A DNA stretch of 64,000 nt. It comes from Hylemonella sp. (lineage in GTDB: Bacteria > Pseudomonadota > Gammaproteobacteria > Burkholderiales > Burkholderiaceae_C). Below, piece after piece: positions 44,456 to 54,559 of this stretch. Position numbers and translations under genes: made by a program. The stretch lies in the NCBI RefSeq assembly GCF_027532185.1, contig NZ_JAPZSV010000001.1, positions 62,001 to 126,000 of the forward strand, in the 5' to 3' direction. The notes under the pieces were generated by a model. It was not told the DNA's origin. It saw only the letters and a program-made list of their open reading frames with translations, and ran no database searches. The first letter of the stretch is position 1. The number at the start of each line of letters is the position of its first letter.

Positions 44456-45538
44456 CTACTGAACCAGCGCGACCGACTTGACCTGTGCCCAGACGGCGGC
44501 ACCGGGGTGCAGACCCAGATCGGCATAGGCGCGGCGCGTGATGCGCGCGAGCAGCAGCGAGGCGCCGCAGCGCACGCGCACCAGCACCTGCGAGGGGTGG
44601 GCGTCGGGCGCCACGGATTCGATCTCGCAGGGGAAGTGGTTCTGGATACTGGTGTGCTGCGGCTCGACGGTGGTCAGGGAGACATCGCGCGCGAGCACGC
44701 GCAGGCGCACGGCCTGGCCCAGGGGCACGCCGCTGTCGCGCAGCCAGAGGCTGCCGCCATCGAAGCCCACGCGCACCAGTTGCCAGCGCGCGTCGCGCTC
44801 GGTCACCACGCCGGCCAGCAGTGCGCCCATGCCCTCGCCGACGACCACTGGGCTGGCGATGGCGGCCAGCACCTCCTGCACCGCGCCCTGGGCCTGGACG
44901 CGGCCGCGTTCGAGCACCACCAGATGGTCGGCCAGGCGCGAGAGCTCGTCGGCCGAATGGGTGACATAGAGCATGGGAATGCGCAGCTCATCGCGCATGC
45001 GCTGCAGCCAGGGCAGGATGTCCTGGCGACGCGCGGCGTCGAGCGCGGCCATGGGCTCGTCGAGCAGCAGCAGGCGCGGGCTGGTGGCCAGCGCACGCGC
45101 GATCGCGACGCGCTGGCGCTCGCCACCCGAAAGCTGATGGGTGCGGCGAGCGAGCAGGTCACCGATGCCCAGCAGCTGCACGGCGGTGTGCAGGGCGAGC
45201 TCGGCGCCCGGCGCGCGCGCGCGGCGCAGGCCGTAGTGCAGGTTGCCGCGCACATCGAGGTGGTCGAAAAGGCTGGCCTCCTGGAAGACGTAGCCCAGCG
45301 CGCGACGGTGCGTGGGCAGGAAGACTTGCGCTGCGTCGTCCTGCCAGACCTCGCCGGCCACGACCACGCGCGCAGCGCGCGCACGCTCCAGCCCGGCCAC
45401 GCAGCGCAGCACGCTGGTCTTGCCCGAGCCCGAGGCGCCGTAGAGCACGGTGATGCCGCGCGCGGGTAGCTGCAGATCGACCTGCAGGTCGAAGTCGGCC
45501 CGCGGCAGCGTGAGGCGGACGTGGAACTCCTCACTCAT
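44456..45538 (-). CDS. modC: Molybdate ABC transporter ATP-binding protein
   Basis: A 360-residue ABC ATPase with Walker A ([12 protein letters not shown]), signature [15 protein letters not shown], and Walker B ([12 protein letters not shown]). The C-terminal 110 residues contain a TOBE/Mop domain ([42 protein letters not shown] partly) that binds molybdate and adjusts transport. ATG 45538 overlaps the modB stop by ATGA. It is the last gene of modABC. Confidence 0.93.
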   Translation of the reverse strand: MSEEFHVRLTLPRADFDLQVDLQLPARGITVLYGASGSGKTSVLRCVAGLERARAARVVVAGEVWQDDAAQVFLPTHRRALGYVFQEASLFDHLDVRGNLHYGLRRARAPGAELALHTAVQLLGIGDLLARRTHQLSGGERQRVAIARALATSPRLLLLDEPMAALDAARRQDILPWLQRMRDELRIPMLYVTHSADELSRLADHLVVLERGRVQAQGAVQEVLAAIASPVVVGEGMGALLAGVVTERDARWQLVRVGFDGGSLWLRDSGVPLGQAVRLRVLARDVSLTTVEPQHTSIQNHFPCEIESVAPDAHPSQVLVRVRCGASLLLARITRRAYADLGLHPGAAVWAQVKSVALVQ

Positions 45539-46218
45539 GTGAGCACCCGCGTATCGCTGCGCCGCAGCCAGGCCAGCGCCAGCAGCACGACAAAGCTGAA
45601 CAGCAGCATGCCGCCCGCCAGCCAGTGGGCCTGCGTGTACTCCATGGCCTCGACGTGCCCGTAGATCTGGGTCGAGACCACGCGCGTGACGCCGGGGATG
45701 TTGCCGCCAATCATGAGCACCACGCCAAATTCGCCCACGGTGTGCGCAAAGCTCAGGATGGCCGCCGTGAGCAGGCCGCCGCGCGCCTGCGGCAGAGCCA
45801 CGGTGAAGAAGGCGTCGAGCGGGCGCGCGCGCAAGGTGGCCGCGACCTCCAGCGGCCGCGGGCCCAGGGCCTCGAAGGCGTGTTGCATAGGCTGCACGGC
45901 AAAGGGCAGCGAGAAGACGATGGAGCCGATCAGCAGACCCGTGAAGGTGAAGGACAGCACGCCCCAGCCCAGGGCCTGCGTCAGCTGGCCCAGCGGGCCG
46001 TTCGGCCCCAGGGCCACGAGCAGGTAGAAGCCGAGCACCGAGGGCGGCAGCACCAGGGGCAGCGTGACGAGGGCACTCACCGGCGCGCGCCAGCGCGAGG
46101 CCGTGCCCGCCAGCCACCAGGCCAGCGGAGTAGCAATGAGCAGCAGCAACACGGTGGTCAGCGAGGCCAGCTCGACGGTGAGCCAGATGGCCTGCCAGGC
46201 TTCAGCGGAAATGAACAT
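45535..46218 (-). CDS. modB: Molybdate ABC transporter permease
   Basis: A 227-residue permease with five to six helices and the ABC-2 EAA-type motif region [15 protein letters not shown], followed by [36 protein letters not shown] (only partly quoted), a close match to ModB/WtpB/TupB. ATG 46218 (MFISAEAW) is used. It lies 92 bp after modA and overlaps modC. Confidence 0.93.
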   Translation of the reverse strand: MFISAEAWQAIWLTVELASLTTVLLLLIATPLAWWLAGTASRWRAPVSALVTLPLVLPPSVLGFYLLVALGPNGPLGQLTQALGWGVLSFTFTGLLIGSIVFSLPFAVQPMQHAFEALGPRPLEVAATLRARPLDAFFTVALPQARGGLLTAAILSFAHTVGEFGVVLMIGGNIPGVTRVVSTQIYGHVEAMEYTQAHWLAGGMLLFSFVVLLALAWLRRSDTRVLT

Positions 46219-46310
46219 GTGACGCAACGGCGGGTGAGGCCCTAAGGATAGCGGCCCACGGTCTCATGAGGCGCCGTCGTCGTGCAGCGCGGCGTTTCCT
46301 GCATGCCGGC

Positions 46311-47096
<786 letters not shown>

Positions 47097-47114
47097 CTAG
47101 CACGGATTCAGGGG

Positions 47115-47137
47115 CGCTATCCCTTCGATGAATAGCG
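47115..47137. promoter_or_regulatory. ModE box 2
   Basis: CGCTATCC-CTTCGAT-GAATAGCG has the same 8-7-8 layout as box 1, with one arm mismatch. It starts 46 bp after box 1 and ends 29 bp before the modE start codon, so it probably mediates modE autoregulation. Confidence 0.75.
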
Positions 47138-47165
47138 AGGCGCAAGCCCCTGCTACCATCCGCGC

Positions 47166-47918
47166 ATGAGCAAGACATCCCTGCCGCTGGCCGAGGTGCT
47201 GGGCTTTGAGGCCAGCGACAAGCGCATCGACATCCTGCGTCGCATCGGTGAGGCCGGCTCCATCTCGGAGGCCGCGCGCGGCGCCGGCGTGAGCTACAAG
47301 GCGGCCTGGCAGGCGCTGGAAACCCTGGCCAACCTGGCCGGCACGCCGCTGGTGGAAAAGGCCGTGGGCGGCAGCGGCGGCGGCGGCGCGGTGCTGACGG
47401 CCGCCGGTCTGCGCGTGTTGCAGGCCGCCGAGGCCATGGCCGGCGCACGCCAGCAGGTGCTGGCCGCGCTGGAGCACGACAGCGCCACGGGCCGCGCCGC
47501 GCTGGCCCTGCGCACCAGCATGCGGAATCAGTTTCCCTGCACGGTGGGCCGCCTCCAGCCACACCAGGGGCAGGTTCGGGTGCAGTTGCTGCTGGCCGAC
47601 GGCCAGGCGGTCCATGCGCGCATCACCCGCGAAAGCGTGCAGCTGCTGGGCCTCAGTCCCGGGCTGCCCGTGTTGGCGCTGTGCAAGGCCACGGCGCTGC
47701 AGGTGGCCGCACGCCTGGCCCCGACGCCCAGCCGCAATGTGCTGGCCGGCACGGTGAGCCGGGCCTCGCGTGCGGCCAGCGGTGGCGAGGTCGGCCTACG
47801 CCTGCCAGGCGGCGTGCAGCTGGTAGGCTTTGCCGCCGCGGGCCACGGGCTCAGGGCCGGTCAGCCGGCCATGGCGGCTGTGGATGAAGCCGGCGTGGTG
47901 ATTGCCGCTGCCAGCTGA
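47166..47918 (+). CDS. modE: Molybdate-responsive transcription regulator ModE
   Basis: A 250-residue ModE: N-terminal winged helix (RIDILRRIGEAGSISEAARG, AGVSYKAAWQALETLAN) and two C-terminal Mop/TOBE domains (SMRNQFPCTVGRL, and SRNVLAGTVSRASR). With bound molybdate or tungstate the dimer represses modABC and may activate molybdoenzyme genes. It is divergent from modA over a 108-bp gap holding two ModE boxes. The size is close to E. coli ModE. Confidence 0.95.
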   Translation: MSKTSLPLAEVLGFEASDKRIDILRRIGEAGSISEAARGAGVSYKAAWQALETLANLAGTPLVEKAVGGSGGGGAVLTAAGLRVLQAAEAMAGARQQVLAALEHDSATGRAALALRTSMRNQFPCTVGRLQPHQGQVRVQLLLADGQAVHARITRESVQLLGLSPGLPVLALCKATALQVAARLAPTPSRNVLAGTVSRASRAASGGEVGLRLPGGVQLVGFAAAGHGLRAGQPAMAAVDEAGVVIAAAS

Positions 47919-47925
47919 GGGCTGT

Positions 47926-48858
47926 TCAGCAGACATCGCAGGCTTCGAGCGCGCGCAGGCTCCTATCGCGCGTGCACTCCATCAGTTGGTCCAGGAACAC
48001 GCGGCTGCGCTGGGGGATGAACTTGCGGCTGGGCAGGGCCGCATAGATCCCCAGTCGCACGGTGATCCAGGGCTGGAGCACGCGCACCAGTTCTCCCCTC
48101 ATGAGGTAAGAGGCCACCATCTCCATCGTGACCTCGGTGATGCCGGCGCCGTCGAGCGCGGCGCGCAAGAGGGTGTCCGGGTGATTGGTCAGCAGCACCG
48201 GGCGGACTTCCACTTCTTCGGTCACGCCGGGCTCGTCCTCGTGCCACATGCGCCAGTGGCGGTGCCGCCCGTTGGGCGTCTTGTGGCGCAGGCAGTCATG
48301 CTGTGAGAGATCGGCCGGGGTCCGCGGCATGCCGCGGCGCTGCACATAGGCGGGCGAGGCGACGAGGATGGCGTTGGCCTCGATGATCTTGCGCGCCACG
48401 AGGTTGGCGTCGAAGCTGTCGTCGGCGGTGATCAGCGTGATGTCGAAGTCCTCGACCGGCGGTTCGCGCAGGGTCTCGACCTCCAGGTCGATCTGGATGT
48501 TCGGATAGCGCTCCCGGAAGCTGGCCAGCACCGGCGCCACCACATAGGTCGCCAGCACCGGCGTGGCATGCAGGCGCAGCAAGCCGCCGAGTTCCTGGGT
48601 GTGGGCGCTGGCCAGTTCGTCGGCCTCCTCGATGTCCTGGAGGATGTTGCGCACGCGGTTGAGATAGAGCTGGCCGGCATCGGTCAAGGCCAGACGCCGC
48701 GTCGAGCGCTGCAGCAGCCGGGAGCCCAGGTGCTCCTCCAGATCGGCCACGAGCCGGGTCACCACGGGGGCGGACATGTCCAGCACACGGGCGGCCGCGG
48801 CAAAGCTGCCCTCATCAACCACCCGCTGGAACACTTTCATGGAAAGCAGCCTGTCCAT
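47926..48858 (-). CDS. LysR-family transcription regulator
   Basis: A 310-residue LysR regulator. The N-terminal HTH (VDEGSFAAAARVLDMSAPVV, ALTDAGQLYL) is followed by a PBP-type effector domain from about residue 90. Target and inducer are unknown. ATG 48858 has AGGAG 7 bp upstream. It converges with modE (7 bp apart) and is divergent from the small repeat protein gene at 49063, which may be its target. Confidence 0.9.
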   Translation of the reverse strand: MDRLLSMKVFQRVVDEGSFAAAARVLDMSAPVVTRLVADLEEHLGSRLLQRSTRRLALTDAGQLYLNRVRNILQDIEEADELASAHTQELGGLLRLHATPVLATYVVAPVLASFRERYPNIQIDLEVETLREPPVEDFDITLITADDSFDANLVARKIIEANAILVASPAYVQRRGMPRTPADLSQHDCLRHKTPNGRHRHWRMWHEDEPGVTEEVEVRPVLLTNHPDTLLRAALDGAGITEVTMEMVASYLMRGELVRVLQPWITVRLGIYAALPSRKFIPQRSRVFLDQLMECTRDRSLRALEACDVC

Positions 48859-49062
48859 AGGCACTCCTGAATTTTCAAGCCTTTGATTGTTTCATTTTTA
48901 GAAACACGAAATGTTCAACACAGCTATTTATCTACCGATTCAGAAATTTTACAGTTCATCCCATCGACGCCAGCGATGCAAAGAGCGGTGTCGACGGGAT
49001 CCCGGCCTGCCCACAAGGCCGACCGCGGATCAAACCTAGTTGACCTTGAAGGAACCCTCATC

Positions 49063-49497
49063 ATGAACCGCACTCTCGCTTCCGCCCTCGCCGTTTCCGT
49101 CCTCGCCCTCGCCGCCGGTCAAGCCGTGGCCGCCGACAAGACCCGCGACCAAGTCACGGCCGAGTACCTGGAGGCCGTCCGTACCGGCAACATCGTGGCC
49201 GGCATCGACGGCTACGGCAACCAGAAGCTCAACGAAATCTTCCCGGGCAACTACCCCGCCCAGACCGAAGCCGCAGGCAAGACCCGCGCCGAGGTGAGCG
49301 CCGAGTACTTCCGTGCCGTGCGCAACGGTGACATCGTGTCCACCGTGGACGGCTACGGCAACCAGAAGCTCAACGAAGTCTTCCCGGGCAGCTACCCCGC
49401 CCAGGCCAAGACCACCGGCAAGACCCGCGCCGAAGTGAACGCCGAGCTGACGCAAGCCCTGCGCAGCGGTGCCCTGAGCCAGCAGATCTTCTATTGA
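49063..49497 (+). CDS. Small secreted protein with 47-residue tandem repeats (DUF4148-like)
   Basis: A 144-residue protein with a signal peptide (MNRTLASALAVSVLALAAGQ, cleavage after AVA). The mature part is two full 47-residue repeats starting at codons 49141 and 49282 plus a partial third at 49423. Each begins TRxxVxAEY and contains DGYGNQKLNEIFPGNYPAQ or a near copy. DUF4148-type secreted proteins are common in Burkholderiales; their function is unknown. A strong terminator follows at 49532. Confidence 0.85.
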   Translation: MNRTLASALAVSVLALAAGQAVAADKTRDQVTAEYLEAVRTGNIVAGIDGYGNQKLNEIFPGNYPAQTEAAGKTRAEVSAEYFRAVRNGDIVSTVDGYGNQKLNEVFPGSYPAQAKTTGKTRAEVNAELTQALRSGALSQQIFY

Positions 49498-49531
49498 TCC
49501 GCGCGTGGCCTGCGGGCCGCAAATAGAGAGA

Positions 49532-49556
49532 GGCCGCCCACGAGGCGGCCTTTTTC
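49532..49556 (+). terminator. Rho-independent terminator
   Basis: GGCCGCC-CACGA-GGCGGCC stem of 7 bp followed by TTTTTCTTG, 34 bp after the stop of the small repeat protein. It may also serve the convergent diguanylate cyclase gene weakly. Confidence 0.85.
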
Positions 49557-49572
49557 TTGCGGGGTTGCGCGC

Positions 49573-50703
49573 TCAGGCCGCGGCCTGCACGCGGTTGCGT
49601 CCCCCCTGCTTGGCGGCATACAGGGCTTGGTCGGCGCGCTGCACCAGATCTGCCGCAAGTGCGGCAGGGTCGTCACCCGGCCGCAGCGCCGCCGCGCCGA
49701 TGGAAACGGTGATGCGCAGCGGCTCGGCCAGCTGCACCGGCATGGTCTGCGCAGCGATCACGCGGCGGATGCGTTCGGCCGTCTCCAGTGCCGCGGGCAA
49801 GGGCGTGCCGGGCAGCAGCAGCACGAACTCCTCGCCGCCATAACGCGCCACCCCGTCGCTACCGCGCAGCTGGGCACGGATGAGGCGCGCCACATAGCGC
49901 AGCACGGCGTCACCCGCCGGATGGCCGTGGCTGTCGTTGATGCGCTTGAAGTGGTCCACGTCGAGCAGCAGACAGACCAGGGGCAGGCCGCTGCGGCGCG
50001 CGGCCTGCACTTCCTCCAGGCAGCGCGACTCGAAATAGCGGCGGTTGTGCACGCCGGTCAGGCCGTCGGTCAGGCCGGCAAGCTTGAGACGTTCGGTGGC
50101 CAAGGCGCTGTCGAGGCAGACCGCCACGAGGGCAGCCAGGCGCTCCAGGAAGTCGGTGCTGCTACCGGCGGCGAAGCGCGCCAGGTCGCGGCTGCAGAGG
50201 TTGAGGCTGCCGATGCAGGCGCCGCGGTGCACCAGGGGCAGCAGGGCCGCACTGGCCGGTACCGAAGGCAGGCCTTCGAACAGAAAAGCCTGGGCCACGC
50301 CCGGCGGCCCCAGACGCGGGCCGACGCTGTCGGCATAAAGCTGCTGCAGGGGCTGCTCGGACGGCAGCAGCAGCAGCTGGGCAGGCAGCGCGACGCCCCC
50401 CTCAGCGAACACGCGCGCGGCCTCGTATTCGGGATCCACCAGGGCCAGGGTCACGGCATCGAGCTCGAACAGCGCGGGGTAGTCGACCAGCAGGGTGTGC
50501 ACCAGCGCGGCCAGCGAAGGCGCGGCGATGACCTTGCGTTCGAGCTGGTCGAAGCGGCGCAGCTTGTCCTGGTTGAGGCGGGCCTCGGCGATCAGTGCAT
50601 CGAGCTGCTCGCGCAGGCGGCGGTTCTCGGCCTGCAGTACGGCCACCGAGAAACGCGGACTGGCAGACGACGGCTCAGCGTTTCCGGACTCTCGGGACTT
50701 CAT
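49573..50703 (-). CDS. DUF484/GAF-like GGDEF diguanylate cyclase
   Basis: A 376-residue cytoplasmic protein. A short coiled coil (AVLQAENRRLREQLDALIAE) precedes a GAF/DUF484-like domain (about 60-210) and a C-terminal GGDEF domain with RYGGEEFVLLLPG and DVDHFKRINDSHGHPAGDAVL. It should make c-di-GMP. It is the gene upstream neighbour of the MOT1 operon end but on the same strand; no terminator separates them clearly. Confidence 0.88.
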   Translation of the reverse strand: MKSRESGNAEPSSASPRFSVAVLQAENRRLREQLDALIAEARLNQDKLRRFDQLERKVIAAPSLAALVHTLLVDYPALFELDAVTLALVDPEYEAARVFAEGGVALPAQLLLLPSEQPLQQLYADSVGPRLGPPGVAQAFLFEGLPSVPASAALLPLVHRGACIGSLNLCSRDLARFAAGSSTDFLERLAALVAVCLDSALATERLKLAGLTDGLTGVHNRRYFESRCLEEVQAARRSGLPLVCLLLDVDHFKRINDSHGHPAGDAVLRYVARLIRAQLRGSDGVARYGGEEFVLLLPGTPLPAALETAERIRRVIAAQTMPVQLAEPLRITVSIGAAALRPGDDPAALAADLVQRADQALYAAKQGGRNRVQAAA

Positions 50704-50745
50704 GCTGCGATGGTAACGCGCGTGTATGACGATCCGCCCCGCAGA

Positions 50746-51894
50746 TCAGAGGCGCATCCAGCCCTGGCGTGCCGCGTGGTGGGCCGCGATGCCGAAGAGC
50801 ACGGCCAGGCCCACGTTGACGATGGCGATGGCCGCGGTGGCCAGCAGCACGAAGCGATCCGCCTTTTCCGTCCCGCTGTCGCGGCTGCCCAGGGCCAGCT
50901 GCACACCGGCCAGGAAGAGGATGACGCCGAGCACGGCCGGCGGGAACAGGCGGAACAGTGTGCCGATGGAATCGGCAAAGAACAGGCCGGCCGCCAGCAG
51001 CACGCCACCCAGGATGATGGACGAGCCGCCCGTGCGCGCGCCGAACTGCACATGCCCGGCCATGCCGCCAGCGCCATGGCACATGGGGATGCCGCCCACG
51101 GCACTGGCCCCCACGTTCATCAGGCCGGTAGACAAGGCCACCGCGCGCTGGGTCACCGGGCGGTCGGGAAAAAGCCGGTTGTTCTCTTCGGTCACGGAGA
51201 GGTAGGCGTTGCCGAAGGTCAGCGGCAGCTGCGGCAGGGCCAGCACCACGAGACCAGTCCACAGGTCCGCGGCCGTGAGGCTGCCCCAGCTGAAGGCGGG
51301 TAGCCTGAACCCGGGCCGCAGCGCCGAGAGTTCACCCAGCAGCGCCGGCTGCTGTACGCAGGCGATGAGCGCGCCCAGCGCGAGCAGGATGAGCATGGCC
51401 GGCAGGCGCGCGCGCCCCAGCAGGAGCAGGGTGCCGCCCAGCAGTGCGGCCGCCAGCCAGGGGCTGGCGGCCATGCGCTGCAGGCCTTCGAGCATGAAGC
51501 TGAAACCCAGGCCCATGACCACGCCGAGCAGGGCGGAACGCGGCACCCACCGACCGAGCCGCTGCGCCCAGCCGGTGGCGGCGAGCAGCAGCCAGATCAG
51601 GCCCGTGCACAGCGTGGCACCGACCACGGCCGCGCCCGTGAGGCCCGAGGCCAGCGCTGCCTGCCCCACCGAGGCTGCGCCGACAGCCTTCATGGGCTGC
51701 ACGGGAAAGGGCGTGCGGTAGATGGCACCGACGGCGATCAGCGCCACGCCGAAAGCCAGCAGCATGCCACCCGGATCCATGCCGAGCACGGCGATGTAGG
51801 CGGCCACGAAAGGAATGAGCGTGCCCAGGTCGCCGAAGGCACCTGCCCACTCCGACAGGTCATAGCGGTTGCGCGGCACGGCGACCCGGCTCAT
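50746..51894 (-). CDS. MOT1-family molybdate (sulfate-like) transporter
   Basis: A 382-residue membrane protein with about ten helices. It has the two motifs of the MOT1/SULTR5 family, FGDLGTLIPFVAAY near the N-terminus and TPFPVQPMKAVGAA near residue 65, and a repeat-like FGNAYLSVTEEN, characteristic of the second half. MOT1 proteins are high-affinity molybdate importers first described in algae and plants. It overlaps the GNAT gene by ATGA and is the last gene of the tup operon, which supports a molybdate or tungstate substrate. Confidence 0.85.
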   Translation of the reverse strand: MSRVAVPRNRYDLSEWAGAFGDLGTLIPFVAAYIAVLGMDPGGMLLAFGVALIAVGAIYRTPFPVQPMKAVGAASVGQAALASGLTGAAVVGATLCTGLIWLLLAATGWAQRLGRWVPRSALLGVVMGLGFSFMLEGLQRMAASPWLAAALLGGTLLLLGRARLPAMLILLALGALIACVQQPALLGELSALRPGFRLPAFSWGSLTAADLWTGLVVLALPQLPLTFGNAYLSVTEENNRLFPDRPVTQRAVALSTGLMNVGASAVGGIPMCHGAGGMAGHVQFGARTGGSSIILGGVLLAAGLFFADSIGTLFRLFPPAVLGVILFLAGVQLALGSRDSGTEKADRFVLLATAAIAIVNVGLAVLFGIAAHHAARQGWMRL

Positions 51895-52397
51895 GCCACC
51901 GCTCCGAAGGCCGCGTGGTAACTCACCACGCCTTGCGGCGCGACGCTGCCGAAGGGCAGCGCCATGAAGTACTCGGGCGGGATGCCCGGGTAGACCAGGC
52001 CGGGCACAGGTCGAAAGCCGAAGCGCGTGTAGTAGGCCGGCTCACCCACGAGCACGCAGCCGGCCGCGCCCCTGGCGCGCAGGCCGTCGAGCGCCGCATG
52101 CATCAGCGAGGCGCCGATGTGGCGCCCCTGCAGCTCGGGCTGCACCGAAATCGGCCCCAGGCCATACCAGTCGCGCGCACCGTCGGACACGCTCACGGGC
52201 GAGACCGCCACATGGCCCACGATCACCCCGCCCTCCTCGGCCACGAGCGAGAGCGTGAGCTGGCCCGCGCGACGCAGCGCGTTGACGATGTGCTGCTCGG
52301 TGCCGCTACGGTGCGGCGCCGAACGGAAGGCGGCTTCGGTGAGGGCCTCGATGAACGAAACGTCCAGGGTGTTTTCGTCGCGAATGCGCAGGGCCAT
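51891..52397 (-). CDS. GNAT-family N-acetyltransferase
   Basis: A 168-residue GNAT protein. Acetyl-CoA motif A lies in ISVQPELQGRHIGASLMHAAL (R/QxxGxG/A form), with LVGEPAYYTRFGFRPV at the C-terminal side, the pattern of the YhbS-like subfamily. The substrate is unknown. ATG 52397 is preferred over GTG 52430. Translational coupling with the MOT1 gene (ATGA) inside the tup operon is unusual for such an enzyme. Confidence 0.85.
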   Translation of the reverse strand: MALRIRDENTLDVSFIEALTEAAFRSAPHRSGTEQHIVNALRRAGQLTLSLVAEEGGVIVGHVAVSPVSVSDGARDWYGLGPISVQPELQGRHIGASLMHAALDGLRARGAAGCVLVGEPAYYTRFGFRPVPGLVYPGIPPEYFMALPFGSVAPQGVVSYHAAFGAVA

Positions 52398-52432
52398 GGC
52401 CTGCACTGTAACCCCCACAGCGCCAGGCAAGC

Positions 52433-52933
52433 TCAGCGGCTGGGTGCGAGCAGCACCTCGACCGAGGTGAGCCAGCGCACATGGCGCGGACCGGGGCGCA
52501 CATCCTGCAGGGAACGCAGCGAGGGCAGGCCGTCGCGGGCCAGCAGGTCGTCGTCGCCATGCTGCATCAGCACCAGCACATCGTCACCGAGGCGGGCGTT
52601 GTAGAGCTCGCCCCAGGAGAAGAGGGTCTGGTAGCCATCCTGCGCGGTCAGCAGCACATAGGCGCGGCGTACCGAGTGGCGGTCGGACGCGAGCCCGGCC
52701 CGGTCCAGCAGCGCACGCAGCGGGATGCCACGCATGGTCACGGCCTGCACCACCTCGCGGCCATCGACGATGACACTGCGTCTCTCGGTGTAGTCCTTCT
52801 GCGGCAGGGCCTGCAAGTCCTTGCCCGTGAGCATCAGCTTGTTCTGCACCATGCCGCCGACCTGCAGCAGCACGGGCTCGGCGGCCTGCACCGCCCCGAC
52901 CCAGCAGCAGAGCAGGAGCAGCAGGGCTCTCAT
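52433..52933 (-). CDS. Periplasmic sulfite-oxidase-fold (molybdopterin-binding-like) protein lacking Cys
   Basis: A 166-residue protein with signal peptide (MRALLLLLCCWVGAVQA) and a mature part resembling a small form of the oxidoreductase molybdopterin-binding domain (PF00174): VTMRGIPLRALLDRAGL and VLLTAQDGYQTLFSWGEL are family-like segments. The mature protein has no cysteine, whereas genuine sulfite oxidases bind molybdenum through one, so it is unlikely to be a classic molybdoenzyme. It overlaps the modA-like gene by ATGA and may be a metal- or cofactor-handling protein. Confidence 0.75.
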   Translation of the reverse strand: MRALLLLLCCWVGAVQAAEPVLLQVGGMVQNKLMLTGKDLQALPQKDYTERRSVIVDGREVVQAVTMRGIPLRALLDRAGLASDRHSVRRAYVLLTAQDGYQTLFSWGELYNARLGDDVLVLMQHGDDDLLARDGLPSLRSLQDVRPGPRHVRWLTSVEVLLAPSR

Positions 52934-53739
52934 GGCCGGCCAAAGCCCAGGCGCTGCAGAGGGGCCTGGCCCGCCTCGGACAAGAGGTAGCGCGCGAAGT
53001 CGCGCGCCGCCGCCGGCGCACCGTCCCGCACGGTCAGGCCATAGGCCGCACCCACCTGCAGCTCGGGCGGGACCTGCACGATCTTGAGACGCGGCACGTC
53101 CTTTTGCGCCGCCACCGCATTGGTGCAGTAGGTCAGGAAGACGTCGGCCTGGCCCTGGTCCATGACCCAGGCGTAGGTACCACGACCCGGAGGTGGCTTG
53201 GGCGAATCGGCGCCGCCCGTCAGCTTGAGCGCCTTGGCGTCGAGTACCGCATAGGCCCCGGGCTGCACGGCGTCCGCCTTACGGAACAGGGCCCAGGCGT
53301 AATCGCCCGAGGGGTCAGCTTTGGGCGTGGAGGTACCCACGCGTACATCGCTGCGCAACATCGTCTGCAACAAGGTGGACGGCGTGGCAGCGACATGCGC
53401 CGCCGTCAGCGCACACAGGCTGTTGCGCGTGAAGACCTGCGGCACCTGCCAGCCCCCACGCGCTGCGAGGCGCTGCGGGTGATCCGTATCGGCCGAGGCA
53501 AAAACCTGGGCACCCTCGCCCTTCTCGATCCGTTCTCGCAGCAGGCCCGAGGCGCCGAAGCTCAGCACCACCTTCTGGCCTGTGCGTGCCTCGTAGTCCG
53601 CGGCGATGGCCGTGAGGGCCTCGCGCAGGCTGCCGGCGGCATAGACCTGCAGGGGCACATCCGACACCGCGGTCCGCTCGGGCGTGGCGCAGGCGCTCAG
53701 CATCATGCCCAGACCCAGCACCGCGAAGGCGCGTCGCAT
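52930..53739 (-). CDS. ModA/PBP-like oxyanion-binding lipoprotein
   Basis: A 269-residue solute-binding lipoprotein: lipobox LSACA after VLGLGMML, then a PBP fold similar to ModA (LQVYAAGSLREALTAIAADY, VVLSFGASGLLRERI, and ASADTDHPQRLAARG). It is a second oxyanion receptor for the tup operon, placed between tupA and the sulfite-oxidase-like gene. Molybdate is the most likely ligand; it lacks its own permease, so it could share TupBC. ATG 53739; stop overlaps the next gene. Confidence 0.8.
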   Translation of the reverse strand: MRRAFAVLGLGMMLSACATPERTAVSDVPLQVYAAGSLREALTAIAADYEARTGQKVVLSFGASGLLRERIEKGEGAQVFASADTDHPQRLAARGGWQVPQVFTRNSLCALTAAHVAATPSTLLQTMLRSDVRVGTSTPKADPSGDYAWALFRKADAVQPGAYAVLDAKALKLTGGADSPKPPPGRGTYAWVMDQGQADVFLTYCTNAVAAQKDVPRLKIVQVPPELQVGAAYGLTVRDGAPAAARDFARYLLSEAGQAPLQRLGFGRP

Positions 53740-53746
53740 GTGGCGC

Positions 53747-54559
53747 TCACTGACCGGCGTTGGGGAAGAAGAGCTGTTCGCCACCGATCTTGTAGGCCGC
53801 AATCGCGTTCTGGCCCGCGGGCGAGACGATCCAGTCGACGAACTTCTGGGCCTCGGCGCGTTTGACCTGCGGGTGCTTGGCCGGGTTGACCACCATCACG
53901 CCGTACTGGTTGAAGAGGCGCTTGTCGCCCTCGACGAGGATGGCGAGGTCGGCGCGGTTCTTGAAGTTCAGCCAGGTGCCGCGGTCGGCCAGCACGTAGG
54001 CGCCGCTGGAGGCCGCGATGTTGAGCGCCGGGCCCATACCGCAGCCGCACTCCTTGTAGCCACTGCCCTTGGCGTCCAGGCCGGCCATCTTCCAGAAACG
54101 AAGTTCTGCGGCGTGGGTGCCGCTCTTGTCGCCGCGCGAGATGAAGGCTGCATTGCCGGCAGCCACTTTCTTCATGGCCTCGACGATGTCCTTGCCCTTG
54201 GTGCCCAGCGGGTCGGCCTTGGGGCCGATGAGCACGAAGTCGTTGTACATCACGGCCTGGCGCTGGAGGCCGAAGCCATCGGCCACGAACTTCTCCTCGG
54301 CCACCTGGTCGTGCACGAAGACCACGTCCGCGTCACCGCGACGGCCCATGTCCAACGCCTGGCCCGTGCCCAGGGCCACGACCTTGATGTCGATGCCGCT
54401 GGCCTGCTTGAAGGCGGGCAAAAGGTGCGAGAACAGGCCCGACTGCTCGGTCGAGGTGGTCGAGGCCATGACGATGCTCTGCGCGCTGGCCGCCAGGCTG
54501 GCGACGGCCAGCGTGGCACCGAAGGCCGCCTTGAGGATGCGTGACTTGAAGGTGTTCAT
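53747..54559 (-). CDS. tupA: Tungstate-binding periplasmic protein TupA
   Basis: A 270-residue periplasmic protein with signal peptide (AAFGATLAVASLAASAQ). It has the TupA hallmark ASTTSTEQSGLFSHLLPAF and GTGQALDMGRRGDADVVFVH at the front of the mature protein, and SRGDKSGTHAAELRFW in the middle. TupA binds tungstate with very high selectivity over molybdate. Its start overlaps tupC by ATGA. It is the third gene of the tup operon; the modA-like lipoprotein gene starts 8 bp later. Confidence 0.93.
   Translation of the reverse strand: MNTFKSRILKAAFGATLAVASLAASAQSIVMASTTSTEQSGLFSHLLPAFKQASGIDIKVVALGTGQALDMGRRGDADVVFVHDQVAEEKFVADGFGLQRQAVMYNDFVLIGPKADPLGTKGKDIVEAMKKVAAGNAAFISRGDKSGTHAAELRFWKMAGLDAKGSGYKECGCGMGPALNIAASSGAYVLADRGTWLNFKNRADLAILVEGDKRLFNQYGVMVVNPAKHPQVKRAEAQKFVDWIVSPAGQNAIAAYKIGGEQLFFPNAGQ

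Noticed and set aside
45880-45900. TGCATAGG inside modB
   Set aside because: The left arm (TATG) is missing and the site is coding; chance match.
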